Assembly (NCBI GenBank): GCA_963729875.1
Contig: CAVSPR010000006.1
Span: 372,001 to 436,000 of the forward strand
Source of the DNA: DATBSL01 sp963729875
GTDB taxonomy: Bacteria > Acidobacteriota > Vicinamibacteria > Fen-336
DNA: 64,000 nucleotides
Direction of reading: 5' to 3'
The position numbers and the translations under genes are program-made. This document shows, piece after piece, positions 45,073 through 53,197 of the stretch (positions are counted from its first letter, which is position 1; every line of letters starts with the position of its first letter). A model generated the notes under the pieces. It searched no databases. It was not told the origin of the DNA and saw only the letters and a program-made list of their open reading frames with translations.

Positions 45073-46169
45073 ATGGCCGACGAGAAGTGGGTGGACGTGG
45101 GCGCGGCCGAGGACCTGCGGGCGCGGGCGGTCACGGCGGTCCGGGCGGGCGGCACGCCGATCGCGCTGGTGTTCCGGGACGGCGAGTGGAGCGCGGTCTC
45201 CGGGGCGTGCAACCACGTGGGCGGTCCGCTCGGCGAGGGGCGCCTCGAGGGCGAGTACGTCGTCTGCCCGTGGCACAACTGGAAGTTCCACTGCCGCACC
45301 GGCGAGGGAGAGCCCGGCTTCGAGGAGGACCGGGTCCCGAGTTACGCCACGAAGGAGGAGGGCGGGCGCGTCCTCGTGGACGTGAACGCGCGGACCCCCC
45401 GCCACAAGAAGCCGCACGAGCCGCACCCGCTGGCCCGGCCCGTCCGGCGGGAGCCCGGCCCGGTGAGGGTGGCGGGCCTGTCGACCACCGTCATGGACCG
45501 GGCCAACCCGCGCTACTCCGGCTCGGAGGCCCTCCTCGCGCACGCGGTGGCCCACGCTCAGGCAGCCCTCGGGGCCGAGGCCCGCCTCATCCGCCTCGGG
45601 GAGCTCCGCTTCCGGGCGTGCGAGGGCTATTACTCGAAGAGCGCGCGGGCGTGCACGTGGCCGTGCTCGATCACCCAGATGGACCCCGGCGACGAGCTCG
45701 ACCGGGTCTACGAGGCGCTCGTTCACTGGGCCGACGTGGTCCTCGTCGCGACGCCCATCCGCTGGGGCGCGGCGAGCTCGCTCTACTACCGCATGGCCGA
45801 GCGGATGAACTGCATCCAGAACCAGGTCACCACCCGCGACCGCGTGCTCATCCTGGACAAGGTGGCGGGCTTCATCGTGGTCGGGGGGCAGGACAACGTG
45901 CAGGCGGTGGCCGGGCAGATGCTGGGCTTCTTCGCCGAGCTCGGGTTCCTCTTCCCGCAGTTCCCGTACGTCGCCCACTCGCGCGGCTGGACCGCGGAGG
46001 ACATGGAGCGCAACGTCGAGGTCCTGAAGGGAGCCGGGAGCTGCGGGAGGGCGCCGCCGCCCTCGTCGAGCGCTGCGTGGCCCTCGCCGGGCGGCTCCGA
46101 GGGGAGGAGGCGCCCGGGCGCGTCGCCCGCGGCGGCCGCAAGGCGCACGCCCTCGGTGCCGACGAGTGA
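45073..46169 (+). CDS. Rieske [2Fe-2S] domain fused to a flavodoxin-like/NADPH-dependent FMN reductase domain (one apparent frameshift)
   Basis: About 365 residues. The Rieske ferredoxin domain is at about 5-105: CNHVGGPL, then CPWHNWKFHC 16 residues after the first His, the two Cys-His cluster pairs. A Pro/His-rich linker leads to a flavodoxin-like domain (about 130-340) with CTWPCSITQMD and VVLVATPIRWGAASSLYYRM, typical of FMN_red-type flavoproteins. One missing G in the run at 46029-46031 breaks the frame after VEVLKG; the next frame adds SRELREGAAALVERCVALAG and ends at 46169. AAGGAGG precedes the ATG. It is likely an electron-transfer oxidoreductase; the substrate is unknown. Confidence 0.85.
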
Positions 46170-46182
46170 CGGCGGGCCGGGC

Positions 46183-46943
46183 ATGATCGAGGTCGCGGGC
46201 CTCTCGAAGCGGTACGGGGAGGTACCCGCGGTTGCCGACGTTTCCTTCCGGGTGGGAGAGGGCGAGGTGCTGGCCCTCGTCGGCGACTCCGGGTCGGGCA
46301 AGACGACCACCCTGAAGATGATCAACCGTCTGGTGGAGCCCGACGCGGGCCGCGTGTCGATCGAAGGGCACGACGCCGCCGGCGTCCCCCCCACCTCCTG
46401 CGGCGGTCCATCGGGTACGTCTTCCAGGGCGCCGGCCTCTTCCCGCACCGGAGCGTGGCCGAGAACGTGGCGGTGCCCCTCAGGCTCCGCGGCTGGGCGC
46501 GCGACCGCATCGACGCCCGCGTGGAGGAGCTCCTCTCGCTGGTGGAGCTCGACGCGAGGCTCGCCACGCGCTCGCCGGCCGCACTCTCGGGAGGCGAGCA
46601 GCAGCGGGTCGGTGTGGCGCGCGCGCTCGCGGCCTCGCCTCGGGTGATGCTGCTCGACGAGCCCTTCGGCGCCCTCGACCCGCTGACCCGCGACCGCCTG
46701 CAGCGCTCGTTCGACGAGCTGAGACGCCGGCTCGCCCTCACCGCCGTGTTCGTGACCCACGACGTGGCCGAGGCCCTCGTCCTCGGCGACCGCGTCGGGG
46801 TGATGCGGGCCGGGCGCCTCTTGCAGGTCGGCACGGCGGCCGAGCTCGCCCATGCCCCCGCCGACGAGGGCGTGGCGCGGATCCTCGACACCCCGCGGCG
46901 GCAGGCGCGCCTCGTGGCCGAGCGGCTGGGAGGCGGAGCGTGA
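46183..46943 (+). CDS. ABC transporter ATPase, ProV/OpuCA/EgtV-like (one apparent frameshift)
   Basis: About 253 residues after repair. Walker A is GDSGSGKTTT, the Q-loop YVFQGAGLFPH, signature LSGGEQQRVGVARAL, Walker B VMLLDEPFGALDP and switch His VTHD. One C missing from the run at 46386-46392 splits the gene after AAGVPP; the next frame resumes HLLRRSIGYVFQ. There is no C-terminal CBS domain, which osmotically regulated OpuA-type ATPases carry. It overlaps the permease-binding protein gene as GTGA and forms the importer with it. Confidence 0.9.
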
Positions 46944-48463
46944 GCGAGCAGCTCGCCCTTCTCCCCGCCTACCTCTCCGCCCACGTGCGCCTGACCCTCG
47001 CCGCCCTGGCCGCGGGCGTCCTCCTGGCCGTCCCCGCCGGCGTGCTGGTGAGCCGGGTCCGGGCCCTGGAGGCGCCGGTCCTCGCGCTCGCCGGCGTCGT
47101 CCAGACGATCCCCGCGCTGGCCCTGCTCGCGGCGATGGTGCCCCTCCTCTCCGGCCTCGGTCTGCCCGGCATCGGCACCCTGCCCGCCTTCCTCGCCCTC
47201 GTGCTCTACAGCCTCCTGCCCATCCTGCGGAACACGGTCGCGGGGCTCCACGGCGTCGACCCCTCGGTGGTGGAGGCGGCCCGGGGGCTCGGGATGACGC
47301 CGCGGCAGCAGCTCTGGCAGGTGGAGCTGCCGCTCGCGCTGCCCGTCGTGGTCGCGGGAATCCGCACCGCGGCCGCGTGGACGGTGGGCATGGCGACGCT
47401 CTCGACGCCGGTGGGGGCCGAGAGCCTCGGCAACTACATCTTCGGGGGGCTTCAGACCCGCAACGGCGCGGCCATCCTGACCGGGTGCGTGGCCGCCGCC
47501 GGGCTCGCCCTCGCGCTCGACGGGGTCGTTCGCCTCGGCGCGATCGGCCTCGAGTCCCGGCGCCGCGCCCTCGTCGCGTCGGCCGGAATCGCGCTGCTGG
47601 CCCTCGCCGGGTGGGCGTGGGCCCCGGCGGCGCGGGAGAGAGGGGGCCGGGCGGCCCGCGCGATCGTGGTCGGGGCCAAGACCTTCACGGAGCAGTACGT
47701 CCTCGCGGAGATCCTCGTGGGCACGATCGAGCGGGACGCGCGCCGGCCGGCGCGCGCACTGACCTCGCTCGGCTCGACGGTGGCCTTCGACGCCCTGCGG
47801 CGGGGGGAGATCGACGTCTACGTCGACTACACCGGCACGCTGTGGGCGACGGTGATGCGGGAGAAGGGCCCCGGGGGCTCCCGCGTCGAGCTGCTGGAGA
47901 AGGCCCGGCGGTGGCTCCGGGACGAGGCCGGGATCACGCTCGCCGCGGCGCTCGGGTTCGAGAACGCCTATTGCTTCGCGGTGCGGCGGGAGACGGCCGG
48001 CCGCCTGCACCTTCGGACGCTCGGCGATCTCGCGCGTCGGGCGCCCGGGCTTTCCCTCGCGAGCGACTACGAGTTCTTCGGCCGGGAGGAGTGGCGGGCG
48101 GTGGTGGCGGCCTACGGCCTCGCGCCCCGCGAGCGGCGCACGATGGACCCGTCTCTTCTCTACCAGGCGATCGGGTCCGGCCAGGTCGACGTCATCACGG
48201 CGTACTCGTCGGACGGCCGCATCGACGCGCTCGGCCTCGTCGTGCTCGCGGACGAGCGGCAGGCGATCCCGCCGTACGACGCCGTCGTGCTCGCCGGGCC
48301 GTCGCTCGTCCGGGACGCGCCCGAGGTCCTGGAGGCCCTCCGCGGCCTCGAGGGTGCGATCGACGTCGCGACGATGCGCGGCCTCAACCGGCTGGTGGAC
48401 GAGGAGGGCCTGAGCCCCTCCGAGGCCGCCCGGCGCTTCCTGGCCGCGCGGACGACTCGCTGA
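46940..48463 (+). CDS. Fused permease and solute-binding protein of an Opu/EgtU-type ABC importer
   Basis: 507 residues. The permease half (about 1-230) has six hydrophobic segments and the inner-membrane loop EAARGLGMTPRQQLWQVELP. After one more helix (about 212-228) a solute-binding domain (about 235-505) starts IVVGAKTFTEQYVLAEILVG and includes GEIDVYVDYTGTLWATV, SYEFFGREEW-like and DVITAYSSDGRIDALGLVVL segments. Fused permease-binding proteins of this size are OpuF/BusB-like quaternary-amine importers or the ergothioneine importer EgtU. The egtD-egtB pair about 2.7 kb upstream makes EgtU an attractive reading, but the ligand residues need modelling. GTG start overlapping the ATPase stop. 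Confidence 0.9.
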   Translation: MSEQLALLPAYLSAHVRLTLAALAAGVLLAVPAGVLVSRVRALEAPVLALAGVVQTIPALALLAAMVPLLSGLGLPGIGTLPAFLALVLYSLLPILRNTVAGLHGVDPSVVEAARGLGMTPRQQLWQVELPLALPVVVAGIRTAAAWTVGMATLSTPVGAESLGNYIFGGLQTRNGAAILTGCVAAAGLALALDGVVRLGAIGLESRRRALVASAGIALLALAGWAWAPAARERGGRAARAIVVGAKTFTEQYVLAEILVGTIERDARRPARALTSLGSTVAFDALRRGEIDVYVDYTGTLWATVMREKGPGGSRVELLEKARRWLRDEAGITLAAALGFENAYCFAVRRETAGRLHLRTLGDLARRAPGLSLASDYEFFGREEWRAVVAAYGLAPRERRTMDPSLLYQAIGSGQVDVITAYSSDGRIDALGLVVLADERQAIPPYDAVVLAGPSLVRDAPEVLEALRGLEGAIDVATMRGLNRLVDEEGLSPSEAARRFLAARTTR

Positions 48464-48532
48464 GAGCCCCGGGCGGCCTCACGGCCGACGGTATGAGCTG
48501 GACCCTTGACCTCCGACGAAGGGGGAGCAAGA

Positions 48533-49057
48533 ATGAGCGCCGGTCGAACACCCGATCCCTCCGGGAAGGAGTCGCACCCTGAAATGACACCGGAAGACTC
48601 CGCCCGCCTGGGGGAGCTGCTCCTCGGGCAGCGGCTCATCGCGCTCGGGGTGGTGGCCGAGGGAGAGCCCATCGTCGGGCTCCTGCCCTTCGCCGTGGGC
48701 GACGACCGAACCGCCCTTCTCGTCCAGTCCTCGGGTCTGGCGCGCCACTCGCGTGGGCTCGTGGCCGGGGCCCCGTGGAGCGGTCTGATCCACGAGCCCG
48801 ATTCGGCCGAGACGGACCCCCTCCAGGTCCCGCGGCTCCAATTGGAAGGTGTGGTCGACCCGCTCCGCGGGGATCGCCCCGAGTTCAAGGACGCCGCCCG
48901 GGCCTTCTTGGGCCGCTTTCCCCAGGCAGCCATGACCCTCCAGCTGCCGGACTTCACCCTGTACCGCCTCGAGATCCGGGGCGGGAGGATGGTGCTGGGC
49001 TTCGGGCGCGCCCTCAACCTGTCGCAGGAGCACTTCCGAAACCTGCCCAGGGCTTGA
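48533..49057 (+). CDS. HugZ-like pyridoxamine 5'-phosphate oxidase-fold (FMN split-barrel) protein
   Basis: 174 residues. The split-barrel core is LGELLLGQRLIALGVVAEGE, then PFAVGDDRTALLVQSSGLAR with the usual phosphate-side loop, DPLQVPRLQLEGVV, and QLPDFTLYRLEIRGGRMVLG, which closely fits the HugZ/PPOX-type tail GGFGRA. Members bind FMN or heme. The ATG has GGGGGAG upstream. It follows the importer by 69 bases on the same strand, but whether it shares its transcript is unclear. Confidence 0.8.
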   Translation: MSAGRTPDPSGKESHPEMTPEDSARLGELLLGQRLIALGVVAEGEPIVGLLPFAVGDDRTALLVQSSGLARHSRGLVAGAPWSGLIHEPDSAETDPLQVPRLQLEGVVDPLRGDRPEFKDAARAFLGRFPQAAMTLQLPDFTLYRLEIRGGRMVLGFGRALNLSQEHFRNLPRA

Positions 49058-49066
49058 GGGGAGCTG

Positions 49067-49072
49067 TATAAT
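49067..49072 (+). promoter_or_regulatory. Consensus -10 box upstream of the GGDEF-EAL gene
   Basis: A perfect TATAAT, directly preceded by TG, stands out in otherwise GC-rich sequence 60 bases before the ATG at 49132. No good -35 box is found at 16-18 bases, so it would rely on the extended -10 or an activator. Confidence 0.4.
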
Positions 49073-49131
49073 TCGGATCCAGTGATCGTATTGGCCACGG
49101 ATACGCTCCGAGCGAGCGAACGGGGGCGCGA

Positions 49132-51219
49132 ATGAGCAATCCGCTGAAGGTCCTGGTCGTCGCCGACGCTCACCCCGCGGCCGTGAACGTCGGGTCGGCC
49201 CTCGAGTCCAGCGGGTACGAGCCCTCGGTCTTCCTGGCTCCCGGCGAGGCGGATTTCGTGCGGCTGGCGCAGGGCAGCGAGATCATCGTGGCCTGGGCGG
49301 ACGCGTCCGGCGTTCCTCCGGCCCGGGTCCTCGAGCTGGCCCAGGAGCAGGGCTTCCCGCCGGTCATCGTCCTCGGGGAGTCCTTCACCGAGGACGAGGT
49401 CGTCGCCCTGGTGCAGGCCGGGGCGTCCGATTGCGTACGCCGCGACGACTCGCGGCGCCTGCGGGCTGCGGTCGAGCGGGAGCGGCGCGCGGGGCCGCGG
49501 CCGGCCCGGGGGCCGGTCGACGCGGGGGCGATGGACCCCTACCGCGCGCTCATCGAGGAGATCCCGGCCCTCACCTACGTGGCCTGGGCGGACGAAGCAG
49601 GCGGCCGCGCGTACGTGAGCCCGCAGCTGCTCGCGATGACCGGCTTCTCGCCGGGGGAGTGGCTTGCCGAGCCGGACATGTGGGTGCGGCGCCTGCACCC
49701 GGAGGACCGCGAGCGCGTGCTGCGCCAGTTCCGCGAGGCCTGCGCGTCCGGCGGGCGCTTCGCGAGCGAGTACCGGCTCCTCGACCGCGAGGGGCGGGTC
49801 GTCTGGTGGCGCGACGAGGGCCGCGTGCTTCCCGGGCCGGACGGCAAGGCGCGCTTCGTCCGGGGCTTCGTCCTCGACGTGACCGAGCAGAAGCTGGCCG
49901 AGGAGTCGGTTCGCCGCATGCGGTTCTACGATCAGCTGACCGGGCTGCCCAACCGGGTGCTGCTCCTCAACCGGCTCGGGCGGTCCCTCGCCGAGTCCCT
50001 GCGGACGAGCCGCCCGCTCTCCCTCCTGATCCTGGCCCTCGACCACTTCCGCGACATCACGAACACGCTCGGCCACCACAACGGCGACCTCATCGTCCGC
50101 GACCTCGCGTCGCGCCTGGGCGACGCCCTGGGAGACCCCGACCGCGTGGCCCGCCTGCGCGGCGACGAGTTCGGGGTGCTCCTGCCCGACGCCGACGCGA
50201 CGTTTGCGCGCCAGGTCGGGGCGCGGGTCCTCGGCTCGCTCGAGCGGCCGTTCATGGTGCAGAAGCTGCCGATCGAGATGTCGGCCAGCGTCGGGATCGC
50301 GGTGGCGCCCGAGCACGGCCCCGAGGCGGAGACGCTCCTGCGCCACGCCGACTCCGCCGTGCAGGCCGCCCGCAAGCTCGGCGGGGGCGAGTGCGTCGTC
50401 TATTCGCCCCAGTGCGAGCCGCACGACCCCTCGCGGCTCGCCCTGCTCGGCGAGCTGCGGAGGTCGCTGGAGGGCAACGAGCTGCGGCTGCACTTCCAGC
50501 CCAAGGTCGACCTGAAGACCCGCACGGTGGTGGGGGCGGAGGCGCTCCTGCGCTGGCCTCACCCCAGGCGCGGGTTCGTGCCGCCCGCGGAGTTCATCCC
50601 GCTCGCCGAGCAGACCGGCCTCATCCGGCCGCTGACGCGGTGGGTCCTCGACCGCGCGGCCGGGGAGGCGCGGGGCTGGGCGCGGGCGGGACACGACATC
50701 CCGGTCGCCGTGAACGTCTCGGCCCGAAGCCTGCACGACGGGCGCATCGTGGGCGACGTCGACGAGGTCCTCCTGACCCACGACCTGCCGGCGCACCGGC
50801 TGCAGGTCGAGGTCACCGAGAGCGCGGTGATGGCCGACGCGGGCCGGGCGGCCGAGGTGCTCTCGAGCCTCGCCGACCGGGGCGTCGCGGTGTCCATCGA
50901 CGACTTCGGCACGGGGTACTCGTCGCTCGACCGCCTGCGGCGGCTGCCCGTCCACGAGCTGAAGATCGACCGCTCCTTCGTGATGGGGATGGCCGGAGAC
51001 GGGGGAGAGGACACCGCGATCGTGCGCTCGACCGCCGACCTCGCGCACAACCTGGGGCTGAGCGTCGTGGCGGAAGGCGTCGAGGACCAGTGGACGCTCG
51101 ACCTGCTCGCGACGTTCGGCTGCGACCTGGCCCAGGGCTACCACATCGCGCGGCCGATGCCGGCCGGCGACTTCGCCGGGTGGCTGGAGAGCTCCGACTG
51201 GAGAGTGGCCGAGAGCTAG
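49132..51219 (+). CDS. Receiver-like/PAS/GGDEF/EAL cyclic-di-GMP signalling protein
   Basis: 695 residues, no membrane segment. An N-terminal receiver-like fold (about 1-125) lacks a clear phospho-acceptor Asp block. PAS/PAC is at about 135-265 (FVRGFVLDVTEQKLAEE). The GGDEF domain (about 268-425) has RGDEF in place of GGDEF, so synthase activity is uncertain. The EAL domain (about 440-690) keeps AEALLRW, EVTESAVM, DDFGTGYSSL, LKIDRSF and AEGVEDQ, so phosphodiesterase activity is likely. It stops at TAG 51217-51219, inside the target duplication of the following insertion sequence. Confidence 0.9.
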   Translation: MSNPLKVLVVADAHPAAVNVGSALESSGYEPSVFLAPGEADFVRLAQGSEIIVAWADASGVPPARVLELAQEQGFPPVIVLGESFTEDEVVALVQAGASDCVRRDDSRRLRAAVERERRAGPRPARGPVDAGAMDPYRALIEEIPALTYVAWADEAGGRAYVSPQLLAMTGFSPGEWLAEPDMWVRRLHPEDRERVLRQFREACASGGRFASEYRLLDREGRVVWWRDEGRVLPGPDGKARFVRGFVLDVTEQKLAEESVRRMRFYDQLTGLPNRVLLLNRLGRSLAESLRTSRPLSLLILALDHFRDITNTLGHHNGDLIVRDLASRLGDALGDPDRVARLRGDEFGVLLPDADATFARQVGARVLGSLERPFMVQKLPIEMSASVGIAVAPEHGPEAETLLRHADSAVQAARKLGGGECVVYSPQCEPHDPSRLALLGELRRSLEGNELRLHFQPKVDLKTRTVVGAEALLRWPHPRRGFVPPAEFIPLAEQTGLIRPLTRWVLDRAAGEARGWARAGHDIPVAVNVSARSLHDGRIVGDVDEVLLTHDLPAHRLQVEVTESAVMADAGRAAEVLSSLADRGVAVSIDDFGTGYSSLDRLRRLPVHELKIDRSFVMGMAGDGGEDTAIVRSTADLAHNLGLSVVAEGVEDQWTLDLLATFGCDLAQGYHIARPMPAGDFAGWLESSDWRVAES

Positions 51220-51232
51220 GCGGAAGTTCCCG
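51215..51232 (+). repeat. Left target duplication and left inverted repeat of the IS
   Basis: GCTAGG (51215-51220) is the target duplication and contains the stop of the preceding gene; CGGAAGTTCCCG (51221-51232) is the left inverted repeat, an exact reverse complement of the right one. Confidence 0.85.
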
Positions 51233-51342
51233 CCGAACGAGGGCATTTCGCCGCTGACAAGCGGTTGAACCTCAAAGAGTTCAGGCTCGTGGGATGCGAT
51301 TCTGCTCCGTTTTGTGTAGACATGTAACAGTCGTGATATTGC

Positions 51343-51371
51343 TTGACAGTATGGTTTATGGTGCCTACATT
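51343..51371 (+). promoter_or_regulatory. Consensus sigma70 promoter of the IS transposase
   Basis: TTGACA (51343-51348), a 17-base spacer and TACATT (51366-51371): the best promoter match in the window. The ATG at 51377 lies 6 bases past the -10 box, so the transcript would start at or next to the start codon, i.e. be leaderless or nearly so. Confidence 0.75.
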
Positions 51372-51376
51372 GTAGT

Positions 51377-53110
51377 ATGTACGTCGCCACCATCCCCAAC
51401 CGCAACTCCCCTCCCGCCATCCTCCTGCGCGAGAGCTACCGCGAAGGGGCCAAGGTCAAGAACCGCACCCTCGCCAACCTGTCCCAGTGGCCAGCGCACA
51501 AGATCGAAGCCTTGCGCGCCGCGCTGCGAGGCGACACGGCACCCGCAGCGCTCGAGCAAGGCTTCGACATCGTTCGGACTCTGCCCCATGGCCACGTGGC
51601 GGCGGTGCTGGGCACTCTTCGCCGGCTCGGCCTGGACTCGCTCCTCGCCACCAAGCGCTCCCGCCCCCGGGATCTGTGCGAGGCGATGGTCGCGGGGAGG
51701 CTACTCGAGCCTCGCTCGAAGCTCGCTCTGGTGCGATCGCTCGGTGAGCAGACCCTCTCGAGCAGCCTGGCACATGTCCTGGGACTCGCAGGTGCAAACG
51801 AGGACGAGCTCTACGAGGCGATGGACTGGCTGCTCGAAAGGCAGGGGCGGATCGAAACGGCCCTCGCCAAGCGGCACCTCGCCGAGGGAACACTCGTGCT
51901 CTACGACGTCAGCTCGACCTACTTCGAGGGACGTCACTGCTCCCTGGCCCGGATCGGCCACTCGCGCGACGGACGCTTTGATCGACTCCAGATCGTCTTT
52001 GGGCTCCTGACCGACGCCGAGGGGTGTCCGGTGGCGACCGAGGTGTTCGAAGGAAACACCGGCGACCCCAAGACCGTGCTCGCCCAGGTGAAGAAGCTGC
52101 GTGAGCGCTTCTCTCTCGAGCGCGTGGTGCTCGTCGGAGATCGGGGGATGATCACCTCCGCCCGCATCGAAGAGGATCTCAAGCAGACGCCCGGCTTCGA
52201 GTGGATCACCGCGCTTCGCGGGCCGGCCATCCGAAAGCTGGTCGACACCGGGGCTCTCGACGTGTCGCTCTTCGACGAGCGTGACCTGGCCGAGATCTCC
52301 TCTCCCGACTACCCGGGCGAGCGGCTCATCGTGTGTCGCAACCCGCTCCTGGCCGCGGAACGCAAGCGCAAGCGCGAGGATTTGATCCAGGCGACCGAGA
52401 AGGAGCTCGAGAAGGTCGCCGTGGCCGCCCGGCGGGCGAAGAACTCACTGCGCGGCAAGGCGCTGATCGGCCTGCGCGTGGGACGCGTGCTCGGCCGCTT
52501 CAAGATGGGCAAGCACTTCAAGCTCGAGATCGCCGAGGAGAACTTCAGCTACCAGCGTAACCAGGACTCAATCACGCAGGAAGCAGCACTCGACGGGATC
52601 TACGTCATCCGCACCAACGTCGCCCTCGCAACACTCAGCCCCGCCGACACCGTCCTCTCCTACAAGCGCCTGGCCCACGTGGAACGCGCCTTCCGCTGCC
52701 TCAAGACCGTCGATCTCAAGCTGCGCCCTATCCATCACCATCTCGCCGATCGCGTCCGCGCTCACGTCTTCATCTGCATGCTCGCCTACTACGTCGAGTG
52801 GCACATGCGCCGCGCCCTCGCCCCCATGCTCTTCGAAGACGACGACAAGCCCGCAGCCGCACGTCGGCGCCGCTCCGCCGTCGCCAAGGCCCTGCGCTCC
52901 GAGAAGGCCGAACGAAAGGCGCACACCAAACTCGCCGCCGACGGGTCTCCGGTCCACAGCTTCCAGACCCTCCTTGAGGACCTGGCCACCATCGCCAAGA
53001 ACTCCCTGCAGCCCAAGGACGGCTCCGCTAAGCCATTTGAGATGATCACAACCCCAACGCCACTGCAGCAACGAGCTCTCGACCTGCTCGGCGTCTCCCA
53101 CCGCCTGTAG
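51377..53110 (+). CDS. IS1634-family DDE transposase
   Basis: 577 residues. DDE residues are seen in VLYDVSSTYFEG (first Asp), VLVGDRGMIT (second Asp) and HVERAFRCLKTVDL (Glu in the YREK-like block), with HHLADRVRAHVFICMLAYY following, as in IS1634 proteins. A basic helical insertion (about 330-385, ERKRKREDLIQATEKEL) separates the second Asp from the Glu, typical of this family. Codon use is less GC-extreme than its neighbours. No ribosome binding site is evident, consistent with the leaderless start. Confidence 0.95.
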   Translation: MYVATIPNRNSPPAILLRESYREGAKVKNRTLANLSQWPAHKIEALRAALRGDTAPAALEQGFDIVRTLPHGHVAAVLGTLRRLGLDSLLATKRSRPRDLCEAMVAGRLLEPRSKLALVRSLGEQTLSSSLAHVLGLAGANEDELYEAMDWLLERQGRIETALAKRHLAEGTLVLYDVSSTYFEGRHCSLARIGHSRDGRFDRLQIVFGLLTDAEGCPVATEVFEGNTGDPKTVLAQVKKLRERFSLERVVLVGDRGMITSARIEEDLKQTPGFEWITALRGPAIRKLVDTGALDVSLFDERDLAEISSPDYPGERLIVCRNPLLAAERKRKREDLIQATEKELEKVAVAARRAKNSLRGKALIGLRVGRVLGRFKMGKHFKLEIAEENFSYQRNQDSITQEAALDGIYVIRTNVALATLSPADTVLSYKRLAHVERAFRCLKTVDLKLRPIHHHLADRVRAHVFICMLAYYVEWHMRRALAPMLFEDDDKPAAARRRRSAVAKALRSEKAERKAHTKLAADGSPVHSFQTLLEDLATIAKNSLQPKDGSAKPFEMITTPTPLQQRALDLLGVSHRL

Positions 53111-53174
53111 GCAGTACCCAACCTCACGCCGTCGAGCATCCACCCCTGTCTCAGGAACTTGCGGCTATCGCTGT

Positions 53175-53192
53175 CGGGAACTTCCGGCTAGG
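53175..53192 (+). repeat. Right inverted repeat and right target duplication of the IS
   Basis: CGGGAACTTCCG (53175-53186) is followed directly by GCTAGG (53187-53192), matching the left flank. Confidence 0.85.
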
Positions 53193-53197
53193 CGGCG

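Larger units (their letters stand above)
51221..53186 (+). mobile_element. Complete insertion sequence, IS1634 family (IS4-related), 1966 bp
   Basis: Bounded by perfect 12-base terminal inverted repeats (CGGAAGTTCCCG and CGGGAACTTCCG) and a 6-base direct repeat GCTAGG on both sides, the pattern of this family. It holds one transposase ORF (51377-53110) with its own consensus promoter. The 150-base left end is markedly A+T-rich next to the host sequence. Removing the element and one GCTAGG rejoins two convergent genes whose stops are then six bases apart. No frameshift or internal stop is seen, so it may be active. Confidence 0.92.

Noticed and set aside
44836..46647. One ORF joining Rieske, flavodoxin and ABC ATPase domains
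   Set aside because: It depends on two missing bases in G and C runs; restored, these are two genes with their own starts and stops.
48160..51420. Minus-strand open frame of 1086 codons opposite the GGDEF-EAL and importer genes
   Set aside because: Long antisense frames are expected in such GC-rich DNA; the translation has only Arg/Pro/Gly-biased composition and no domain, while the plus strand has clear enzymes.
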